Positions 1-5,054 of a DNA stretch of 5,121 nt are shown here, piece after piece. The stretch is taken from contig JBBRFH010000245.1 of the NCBI GenBank assembly GCA_038224615.1, positions 1 to 5,121 on the forward strand, given 5' to 3'. A model generated the notes under the pieces. It had not been told where the DNA came from. It was given only the letters and a program-made list of their open reading frames with translations, and made no database searches. The stretch comes from JBBRFH01 sp038224615. Its GTDB lineage: Bacteria; Planctomycetota; Phycisphaerae; Tepidisphaerales; Tepidisphaeraceae. Both the position numbers and the translations under genes were made by a program. Numbering within the stretch: the stretch's first letter is position 1; each line of letters opens with the position of its first letter.

Positions 1-180
1 CGCACCCACATCCACGAGTTCAACGGTCTGCTCGAATTCCTCGCGATCGGCACGGCCGTCAAACGCGTGCCGAACCTGACGACGCTGAGCGACACGCTTC
101 CCCCGCAGGCGATCATGAAGGACAAGGAAACGTGGATCGGCGGGACGACCGTCAAGCTCGATCGCCCGAGTGCCAAGTGA
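1..180 (+). CDS. 3' end of an unidentified gene (partial)
   Basis: The frame beginning at base 1 is open for 59 codons and ends with TGA at 178-180; the start lies outside the window. Third codon positions are strongly G/C, as in the other genes here, which supports real coding. The visible C-terminus begins RTHIHEFNGLLEF, continues LAIGTAVKRV, and ends with a Trp-Ile-Gly-Gly stretch and a polar tail. The 'EFLAIGTAVKR' strand-like segment is reminiscent of YbjQ-type putative heavy-metal-binding proteins, but that is recollection from a short fragment and is not a safe assignment. No membrane helix is visible in this part. A perfect hairpin lies 41 nt after the stop. The next gene begins 105 bp downstream on the same strand, far enough that co-transcription is uncertain. 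Confidence 0.72.
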   Translation, partial: RTHIHEFNGLLEFLAIGTAVKRVPNLTTLSDTLPPQAIMKDKETWIGGTTVKLDRPSAK

Positions 181-221
181 ACGTGCCATGCCTATCATCA
201 AGTCTTTACTGGCGAACCTGC

Positions 222-242
222 GCCGAAATTTCGGATTTCGGC
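222..242. terminator. Perfect 8-bp hairpin after the first gene
   Basis: The arms GCCGAAAT (222-229) and ATTTCGGC (235-242) are exact reverse complements around a 5-nt loop, TTCGG. The left arm and loop also form an overlapping 12-bp palindrome, CCGAAATTTCGG (223-234), so two alternative pairings exist. No T-tract follows, so it is not a standard intrinsic terminator. It could be a terminator or RNA-stabilising hairpin of the upstream gene, or an operator for the YHS gene, which starts 43 nt further on. Confidence 0.4.
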
Positions 243-262
243 AGATTCAGGGAACCGACCAC

Positions 263-279
263 CGTCCCGGGACGTTTTT
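263..279 (+). promoter_or_regulatory. 12-bp palindrome plus T5 just upstream of the YHS gene
   Basis: CGTCCCGGGACG (263-274) is a perfect palindrome followed directly by TTTTT (275-279), ending 6 nt before the ATG at 286. As DNA it could be an operator covering the translation-initiation region. As RNA it would form only a 4-bp stem with a 4-nt loop ahead of a U-tract, a weak terminator or attenuator-like element. No Shine-Dalgarno sequence is visible between it and the start codon. Confidence 0.3.
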
Positions 280-285
280 GATCAC

Positions 286-603
286 ATGAGCCTCAATATG
301 AACACTCGCCGTCTCCCCGCCATTGCCACTGTTGTGCTGTCTGGTTTGGTTGCCGCGTTGGCGTTCGCAGCCGCCGAGCCGGCCACCATGCCCTCGACGC
401 AGCCGTCGAACTTGCAGACCAAGTGCGTCGTCTCCGACGAAGCGCTGGGCGAAATGGGCGATCCCGTCGTCCTCAACTACGAAGGCCGCGAGGTCAAATT
501 CTGCTGCGAGAGCTGCATTAAGAAGTTCAAGAAAGACCCGGCGAAGTACCTCAAGAAGCTCGACGAGCAGACCGCCGGCGCGACGACCCAGCCGACGAAG
601 TAG
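286..603 (+). CDS. Small exported YHS/TRASH-type metal-binding protein
   Basis: This 105-residue protein has a basic N-terminus (NTRR), a hydrophobic stretch at about residues 11-28 and a likely signal-peptidase site at AFA|A (after residue 28), so the mature part should be exported. The mature domain (about 44-93) reads like planctomycete/verrucomicrobial YHS-type domains. It has Cys47 in KCVVSDEALG, a G-x-P-V-V turn, then Cys73-Cys74 and Cys77 in KFCCESCIKKF, followed by a KDPAKYL-type helix. Family knowledge: YHS/TRASH domains bind metals, often copper or iron, through such Cys sets; which metal is bound here cannot be seen. The tail (TTQPTK) is Thr/Gln-rich and resembles the post-signal linker (STQPS). 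The start may be Met1 (286) or Met5 (298); neither has a clear ribosome-binding site. The gene is convergent with the PepSY/ApbE operon, so a shared extracytosolic redox or metal role is only inference. Confidence 0.88.
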   Translation: MSLNMNTRRLPAIATVVLSGLVAALAFAAAEPATMPSTQPSNLQTKCVVSDEALGEMGDPVVLNYEGREVKFCCESCIKKFKKDPAKYLKKLDEQTAGATTQPTK

Positions 604-731
604 AAGCGCGACGTCATCACGGCGCGGCAGGCGCGATCGGCCGACCCCGGCGACTGAGCCCCGCGCGCCGCGACGGCGAAAAAGGGGCGTCAGATCTTTA
701 AGGCGATCCTTCCCGTTCTGCAGCAACGATC

Positions 732-748
732 CGCCGTCAGTAACGGCG
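732..748. terminator. Hairpin in the convergent gap (weak terminator candidate)
   Basis: CGCCGT (732-737) and ACGGCG (743-748) form a perfect 6-bp stem with a 5-nt loop between two converging genes. On the plus strand it is followed by ATTT, and on the minus strand by no T-run, so it is at best a weak bidirectional terminator. The rest of the 604-792 gap shows no credible gene: open frames across it are extensions or antisense shadows of the YHS gene. Confidence 0.3.
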
Positions 749-792
749 ATTTCCCGCGCATCGTGCACGGGGCTGGTCGCTACGTGGGCGAC

Positions 793-1431
793 TCAGGGCA
801 CCAACGCCGCGTAAATCGTGACAATGCCGGTCGCGGACAGGACTAATGCAATGATCCCTGCAACGCGGTGCTTGGGGACGCTCGTCCAAATCACGAAACC
901 GGAAAGCGCCGCACCGACGATCAGGACGGCACTAACATCGAGAAGCAGTTGCCACGCGACGCCGGCCTCGCGAGCCGTATGCAGGCGCGTGAGCAAGCCC
1001 ATCACGCCGCGCGTTTCGGTGGTGACGGTTGCGATCGCGTCTGCGGCGGAGATGTCCACGTCGGTGCTGGTCTTGGGCGCCTTGAATGCGATGTGAAAAG
1101 GCTGGCCAGGCTCGGGCAAGTCGAATGGCTGCACCATCCCGGTGATTCGGCCGACACTACGCAGGTATTCGACCATCTCCAGCTTGTCCGGCTTCTCGAT
1201 TAACCCACGGTCAAGCGTGATCCGTCGTTCGGACGTTCGCGTCGCATCAAGCCCGAACCACTCCGAGTGGTTCAACATGAAGCCGGTCAAACCAAAGAAG
1301 AAGAACAGCACCATCGCCAGCATCGAGAAGTACGTATGCAACCAACGGGCTTGGAGCTGGATCGTTCGCAGGAGCGGGCGCTTCGGCCGGACGAGCGGCT
1401 CGGGGCGTGACGGCGGGGGGGCGTCGGTCAT
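793..1431 (-). CDS. PepSY-associated three-helix membrane protein
   Basis: The start chosen is the ATG at 1431 (MTDAPPPSRPEP), 7 nt after the stop of the upstream ApbE gene. A longer in-frame start at 1545 would run inside ApbE and add an Arg-rich stretch, so it is rejected. The product is 212 residues: a Pro/Arg-rich cytosolic N-terminus (1-30), helix 1 at about 33-53 (MLAMVLFFFFGLTGFMLNH), an extracytosolic segment of about 105 residues, helix 2 at about 161-182 and helix 3 at about 190-210, ending almost at the C-terminus. RWLHTYFSM and LNHSEWFGL at the ends of helix 1, and the LHTAREAG segment (148-157) before helix 2, are typical of PepSY-associated TM proteins. His32, His55 and His151 are candidate heme or quinone-site ligands by analogy only. 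Such proteins often neighbour ApbE/DUF2271 and are thought to pass electrons across the inner membrane. The close spacing suggests translational coupling with ApbE. Confidence 0.87.
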   Translation of the reverse strand: MTDAPPPSRPEPLVRPKRPLLRTIQLQARWLHTYFSMLAMVLFFFFGLTGFMLNHSEWFGLDATRTSERRITLDRGLIEKPDKLEMVEYLRSVGRITGMVQPFDLPEPGQPFHIAFKAPKTSTDVDISAADAIATVTTETRGVMGLLTRLHTAREAGVAWQLLLDVSAVLIVGAALSGFVIWTSVPKHRVAGIIALVLSATGIVTIYAALVP

Positions 1432-1438
1432 GGGCAAC

Positions 1439-2974
1439 TCATCGGCGCGGGCCGTAGTGAATGGACACTTCGAGGAACGCGGACGACGCTTCGATGCGCG
1501 AGGTGGCCGCGTCGGTGCCACATTCGATCGTAGCCGACTTGGCAACGTGCGGCCCCTTTTCCGCCGCCACCTCGACCCAGACGGAATAAGTTCCTGGCGC
1601 GACGGCCTTTCCCTGCTGGTCCTTGCCGTCCCACATCACCGAGTACTTGCCGGCTTTCTGCGTGGCGTGCGTAACGCTCATCAGCGTCGGGTCGTCTTTG
1701 GCGAGCTTCCACCACTCGCGCACTAATCCTTCGTACTTGCGCTCATTGCCCCAGGCACCGAGCGTGCGGACATGTTTCCCATCGGCGTCGGTGATCCAGA
1801 CGTAAACGTACGGCTTGTGCTTGGTCTGCACCGTCTCAAGGTCGATCGTGAGTTGAAAATCCTTGGGAAATGCCGACGCCGACTCGGCGGGGGAGGCCTG
1901 CTTGTCGGATGCCGCCTCGAGCGCCTTGAATCGCGCCGAACGAACGACGTTGCCGTCAGCGCCGATGATCATTGCCTCGGTGCCCGGCACGGAGCGGATG
2001 AGTTCCATGCCACGACCCGGGCCGAGCACGCACAGCGAGGTCGCCAGGGCGTTGGCCGTCGCGCTGTCGGCAGCGATGACGGTCGCGGCGGCGGTGGACG
2101 TGGGGCGGCCGGTGCGGGGGTCCAGAATGTGCGAGTACTTCTTCCCGTCGATCGTATAGAACCGCTCGTAGTTGCCGCTGCTGGCGACGGCGCGATCCGG
2201 CGGGACGTTGAGCCGGGTCATCGGCTTATCGTTGGCGGCAGCCTTCGAGGGGTCGGCTACGCCGATCGTCCACGTCGATCCCACGTTTACCGGCGGCTGA
2301 CCCCAGACGCGGACGTCGCCGCCGATGTTCAGCAGAATCCCTGTAACGTCCTTCGACGCCGTGCGGCCGGCCGTTACTGCTTTGCCGATGATGTACCCTT
2401 TGCCGAGCGAGTCGACATTAATCTGCTGGTCGAGCAGGCGCTCGGCCGTCTTCTGGACGCGGTCCACTTTCCAGGCTGGTTCCTTCAGCGTCTTGACGAC
2501 CAACGCCAGCTGCGCGTCGGTCGGCAGTCGGTTGGCGCGTTCGGCTTCCTTCCAAAGCGCGATCAAGTCCCCGAGATGACCGTTGTACGCGCCCGCCGTC
2601 CTACGATTCCACTGCTCATAGAGGCCCAGCACTTCGGCCAACTCGTCCGAAACCTTCACCGGCGTGCGCACGGGTGAAGCATTGAGCCGCGCCAGCTCGG
2701 CGGCGGGATCGTAGCCGGAGAGAATCAGCCTCAGCCGCTCGACCTCGCCAAGCACCGCTGATTCAACGGTGGCGGCGCTCCGCTCGTCGGGCGCGACGAC
2801 CGTGAGATCCAGGCTCGTGCCCAAAACATCCCCGTGGTGAAATTCAAACGACTGCGCCGGAACTCTGTTATCCTGCTCAGCGGCGCTGACATCGGTAGTG
2901 ACGGCGGCGCCAAGTGCCACGCAACAGAGCGTGAACAGAGCGTGGCGCGCAGTGATAATTTTCGCTTGATTCAT
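1439..2974 (-). CDS. Exported ApbE-type FAD:protein FMN transferase fused to DUF2271
   Basis: This 511-residue protein has a signal peptide (about 1-31, VSA|A). The ApbE domain (about 42-350) shows INVDSLGKGYIIG (186-197), ILLNIGGDVRVWG (213-225) and the flavin-site stretch 263-290, with SSGNYERF and SHILDPRTGRP. Family role: Mg-dependent transfer of FMN from FAD to Ser/Thr of exported proteins. The usual A-D-A-L-A-T metal-site motif reads A-N-A-L-A-T (307-312), with Asn308 replacing Asp. After an Ala/Ser-rich linker (352-369) comes a DUF2271 domain (about 372-508), recognised by PYVYVWITDADGKHV (388-402), REWWKL and MWDGKDQQGKAVAPGTYSV (447-465). A DUF2271 flavinylation-like SGAT site appears here as THAT (435-438). 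ApbE alone is usually about 300-350 residues, so the extra length is the fusion. It is first in a two-gene operon with the PepSY protein. I withhold 'apbE' as a symbol because the fusion is distinct from the stand-alone enzyme. Confidence 0.93.
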   Translation of the reverse strand: MNQAKIITARHALFTLCCVALGAAVTTDVSAAEQDNRVPAQSFEFHHGDVLGTSLDLTVVAPDERSAATVESAVLGEVERLRLILSGYDPAAELARLNASPVRTPVKVSDELAEVLGLYEQWNRRTAGAYNGHLGDLIALWKEAERANRLPTDAQLALVVKTLKEPAWKVDRVQKTAERLLDQQINVDSLGKGYIIGKAVTAGRTASKDVTGILLNIGGDVRVWGQPPVNVGSTWTIGVADPSKAAANDKPMTRLNVPPDRAVASSGNYERFYTIDGKKYSHILDPRTGRPTSTAAATVIAADSATANALATSLCVLGPGRGMELIRSVPGTEAMIIGADGNVVRSARFKALEAASDKQASPAESASAFPKDFQLTIDLETVQTKHKPYVYVWITDADGKHVRTLGAWGNERKYEGLVREWWKLAKDDPTLMSVTHATQKAGKYSVMWDGKDQQGKAVAPGTYSVWVEVAAEKGPHVAKSATIECGTDAATSRIEASSAFLEVSIHYGPRR

Positions 2975-2982
2975 GTCGATGG

Positions 2983-2988
2983 CCCTTC
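2983..2988 (-). promoter_or_regulatory. Ribosome-binding site of the ApbE-DUF2271 gene
   Basis: On the minus strand GAAGGG ends 8 nt before the ATG at 2974-2972. It fixes the start that gives the complete signal peptide. Confidence 0.6.
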
Positions 2989-3253
2989 AACCCCATCCCG
3001 GCACGGGGTAGCCGAGTCTACCACGCACCCGATCTCGGCGCGCAATGCCGAGCGTTACGGCTCCGACCGTACGAACGGTACGACATAGCGTCTCGGCGCT
3101 CCACCGCGTGCCCGCGCATGCGACGAACTGACCCGCTCTGGCAACCATTTTGGTTATCCCAATCGGAGTAGCCGCGCGCTACACTCCGCACTTCGTCGTC
3201 AACAAATCATCTCGCCGGTCGCCCATCATCCGGGCGGAGGGACTGCCACTACC

Positions 3254-3260
3254 AAGGAGG
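3254..3260 (+). promoter_or_regulatory. Strong Shine-Dalgarno site of the RTX gene
   Basis: AAGGAGG lies 5 nt upstream of the ATG at 3266. It is the only near-consensus ribosome-binding site in the window. It decides the start and suggests efficient translation of this gene compared with its neighbours. Confidence 0.85.
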
Positions 3261-3265
3261 CGCAC

Positions 3266-4714
3266 ATGCGCACGTCACATCGTTCCATCGTTGCCGAAGC
3301 CGTTGAATCCAGGCGTCTGCTCAGTTCCTCGCTCAGCGGAGGCGTGCTCAATATTGTCGGCTCCACCGGCAATGACGTGGTCAACGTCACCCTCTCCGGT
3401 TCGTCGATCAAGGTGGCCGAGGGCAGCACAAGCAAGACCTACACCTATTCGCAGGTGAACAAGATCACCGCCGACCTCAAGGCGGGCAACGACTCCCTGA
3501 CGCTCAGTGAGTCGATCGCCAAGCCCTCATCCATCCTCGGGTCGGCGGGCAATGACACGCTCACCGGTGGGGCGGGCAAGGACACACTCCGCGGCGGGGA
3601 CGGCAACGATAGGGTCGACGGCCGATCGGGCGACGACATCGTCGACGGCCAGGCCAACAACGACACCGTCAGCGGCGGCGCCGGCACCGACGCGGTGCTC
3701 GGCGGGTCGAGCAACGATCGCCTCGACCCCGGCACCGGCAACGATTACGTCGAAGGCGGCTCGGGGCAGGACGTCGTTGACTACTCCACCCGCACCGTCC
3801 CCATCAACGCCACCCTCAAGAGCGCCGCGGTGGGCTCGTCCAGCGTCGTCACCGGAAAGGGCGGACAGTCCGGCGAAACCGACACATATAATGGTGTCGA
3901 AGTCATACTCGGCGGAACCAAAAGCGACTCCCTCAGCTTCTCCCCCGGCCTGAGCGACTCCACCTACGCCGTCGTCAACCAGATCCAGCTCTGGGGAAAT
4001 GCCGGCAACGACTCGCTCAGCAGCGGCCTTTCGCCGTCCAACGATCTCGGCGACAAGGTCACCATCTACGGCGGGGACGGCAACGACGTTATCACCACCA
4101 CCGTCGGACCGGCCACCAGCGTCTACGGGCAGGGCGGCAACGACACGCTCAATATCGGCGACGAAGATGCCGGCGATCCCGTCGTCATGGACCTCGGTAG
4201 CGGCACCGATACTCTCACCGAGCACGCCGAGGGCATCAGCAACTTCGTCCGCACGCTTCCCTCCACCATCGAAAATTACATCGGCACCTTCACGATGTTC
4301 AAATCCATCACCATCAACGGCAATGCGTTGAACAACTCCATCACCGTCTTCACCAAAGCCAGCGATGCCAAGGGCGTCATCCTCTGCGGCAACGACGGCG
4401 ATGACCTGCTCACCGGCACCGACGGCCCCGACACGATCAACGGCGGCAACGGCATCGACGTGGTCTGGGCCCAGGGAGGCAATGACATCGTCTTCGGCGG
4501 TGCCGGGGATGACTACATCGTTGGCAGCAACGGCAATGACACCCTCTACGGCGATACCGGCAGCGATCGACTCTTCGGCGGCGCCGACAACGACGTCCTC
4601 CGCGCGATCGACGGCCTGCCCGACACCCTCGAAGGCGGTTCCGGGAGCGACATCGCGTACTGCGACAAGTCCGATTCTCGCGTCGAGATCGAGAAAACGT
4701 TCTTTGCGATCTAA
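3266..4714 (+). CDS. RTX-type calcium-binding repeat protein with LEPR-XLL-like N-terminus
   Basis: This 482-residue protein begins with about 20 polar residues containing AEAVESRRLLSS (10-21), a variant of the planctomycete LEPR-XLL motif found at the N-terminus of many predicted surface or secreted proteins. There is no classical hydrophobic signal peptide. RTX nonapeptides (GGxGxDxUx, U = large hydrophobic), which fold into Ca-filled parallel beta-rolls, make up most of the rest. Single copies are at 31-39, 243-251, 268-276 and 287-295. A nine-unit block spans 91-171 and a second block 374-464. Between the blocks is a beta-strand-rich region (172-370) rich in Ser, Thr and Asn. The C-terminal part, RAIDGLPDTL then EGGSGSDIA, is the usual way such arrays end. 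The final EIEKTFFAI lacks an obvious sortase or anchor signal. The only cysteines are Cys374 and Cys466, bracketing the second block. No enzymatic domain is recognised. The role is probably structural, adhesive or matrix-related, but the sequence does not show which. Confidence 0.92.
   Translation: MRTSHRSIVAEAVESRRLLSSSLSGGVLNIVGSTGNDVVNVTLSGSSIKVAEGSTSKTYTYSQVNKITADLKAGNDSLTLSESIAKPSSILGSAGNDTLTGGAGKDTLRGGDGNDRVDGRSGDDIVDGQANNDTVSGGAGTDAVLGGSSNDRLDPGTGNDYVEGGSGQDVVDYSTRTVPINATLKSAAVGSSSVVTGKGGQSGETDTYNGVEVILGGTKSDSLSFSPGLSDSTYAVVNQIQLWGNAGNDSLSSGLSPSNDLGDKVTIYGGDGNDVITTTVGPATSVYGQGGNDTLNIGDEDAGDPVVMDLGSGTDTLTEHAEGISNFVRTLPSTIENYIGTFTMFKSITINGNALNNSITVFTKASDAKGVILCGNDGDDLLTGTDGPDTINGGNGIDVVWAQGGNDIVFGGAGDDYIVGSNGNDTLYGDTGSDRLFGGADNDVLRAIDGLPDTLEGGSGSDIAYCDKSDSRVEIEKTFFAI
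3536..3778 (+). repeat. RTX block 1: nine contiguous 27-nt coding repeats
   Basis: Residues 91-171 are nine nonapeptides in unbroken register: LGSAGNDTL, TGGAGKDTL, RGGDGNDRV, DGRSGDDIV, DGQANNDTV, SGGAGTDAV, LGGSSNDRL, DPGTGNDYV and EGGSGQDVV. The Asp at position 7 is kept in all nine. Glycine at positions 2, 3 and 5 varies most in units 4, 5, 7 and 8. The DNA copies are clearly diverged, so this is an old expansion rather than a recent one. Confidence 0.9.
4385..4657 (+). repeat. RTX block 2: eight nonapeptides, a 10-residue unit and a last nonapeptide
   Basis: Residues 374-445 form eight repeats: CGNDGDDLL, TGTDGPDTI, NGGNGIDVV, WAQGGNDIV, FGGAGDDYI, VGSNGNDTL, YGDTGSDRL and FGGADNDVL. 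Then come the 10-residue RAIDGLPDTL and the final EGGSGSDIA (456-464). The one-residue insertion breaks the 27-nt phase near the end. Block 2 uses more aromatic residues at position 1 (W, F, Y) than block 1. Confidence 0.88.
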
Positions 4715-4828
4715 CGCAACGGCCGGCCATCCAGACGATCCAGGCACCCGCTGCCCGTGCCCGCCGACCAGCGAACGGTGCGGTTATCTGGCTGCGGGTC
4801 GAGCACGGAAGTGCCGTGGGCGCGGTCG

Positions 4829-5054
4829 ATGCACCTCACCAGCACCGACCCGCGCTTTCAGAACGGCAAACAGCCGGCGGTCGACATCGCAGTTGTCGAC
4901 CGGCTGACCGGCGACATCGCGATCGTCGTTGAAGCCGCCGAACGGCGTTCACGTCACGCGGTTTGCGTTCACGTCGGCGGCGGGCGACTGCGCGCGGTTG
5001 TATGGCTACGTTTGGTGCGGGCGGGATCCGAAATGGCACGTGTGCCACGGGTAA
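4829..5054 (+). pseudogene. Possible frameshifted small gene (tentative)
   Basis: From an ATG at 4829 one plus frame reads MHLTSTDPRFQNGKQPAVD and on to DRLTGDIAIVV (about 4928), with mostly G/C third positions and a balanced residue mix. Past that point the same frame turns Arg-rich. The next frame, open only after a TGA at 4905-4907, then reads KPPNGVHVTRFAFTSAAGD, followed by CARLYGYVWCGRDPKW and HVCHG, and stops at TAA 5052-5054. Joining the two needs a +1 shift between about 4908 and 4935 and gives a product of about 75 residues. No family is recognised and no ribosome-binding site is seen. It could be a decayed gene, a sequencing error in a real one, or chance. Confidence 0.25.
4871..4906. 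repeat. Imperfect inverted repeat
   Basis: CAGCCGGCGGTCGAC (4871-4885) pairs with GTCGACCGGCTG (4895-4906) except for a 3-nt bulge, with a 9-nt loop. The sequence CGACATCGC (4882-4890) recurs at 4912-4920. It lies inside the possible gene remnant, has no T-tract, and its function is unknown. Confidence 0.35.

Larger units (their letters stand above)
2975..3265. promoter_or_regulatory. Divergent intergenic region (operon and RTX-gene promoters)
   Basis: These 291 bp separate two divergently transcribed units, so both promoters should lie here. No strong sigma-70 pair is visible. For the minus-strand operon, TAGACT (complement of 3015-3020) with an upstream TTGCGC at 19-nt spacing is a weak possibility. 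For the RTX gene, TACACT (3180-3185) is -10-like but has no good -35 partner. Two dyads are present. ACCGT/ACGGT (3066-3070 and 3075-3079) overlaps a GTACGA direct repeat of period 9 (3069-3074, 3078-3083). AACCA-TTT-TGGTT spans 3143-3155. Either could be an operator; nothing in the sequence identifies a regulator. Short open frames here are poor and I call no gene. Confidence 0.5.

Noticed and set aside
247..768. 173-codon minus-strand open frame over the YHS gene
   Set aside because: It is antisense to a clear YHS domain with a signal peptide. The composition is typical of a shadow frame.
323..814. 163-codon plus-strand open frame overlapping the YHS gene
   Set aside because: The product is Arg/Ser/Pro-rich low complexity in an alternative frame of the YHS gene.
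1432..1545. N-terminal extension of the PepSY protein to an ATG at 1545
   Set aside because: The extension would overlap the ApbE C-terminus by about 100 bp and is Arg/Pro-rich with no domain. The ATG at 1431 fits the usual protein length and operon spacing.
1772..2677. 301-codon plus-strand open frame
   Set aside because: It lies antisense to the well-supported ApbE gene, is Arg/Gly/Val-rich and has no recognisable motif.
3536..3778. CRISPR-like or minisatellite array
   Set aside because: The 27-nt periodicity is fully explained by in-frame RTX nonapeptide codons. There are no conserved direct repeats with unique spacers.
3527..4747. 406-codon minus-strand open frame antisense to the RTX gene
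   Set aside because: Its Val/Ala/Asp-rich repetitive product is the mirror of the GGxGxDxU codons. The plus strand has a strong Shine-Dalgarno site and canonical RTX motifs.
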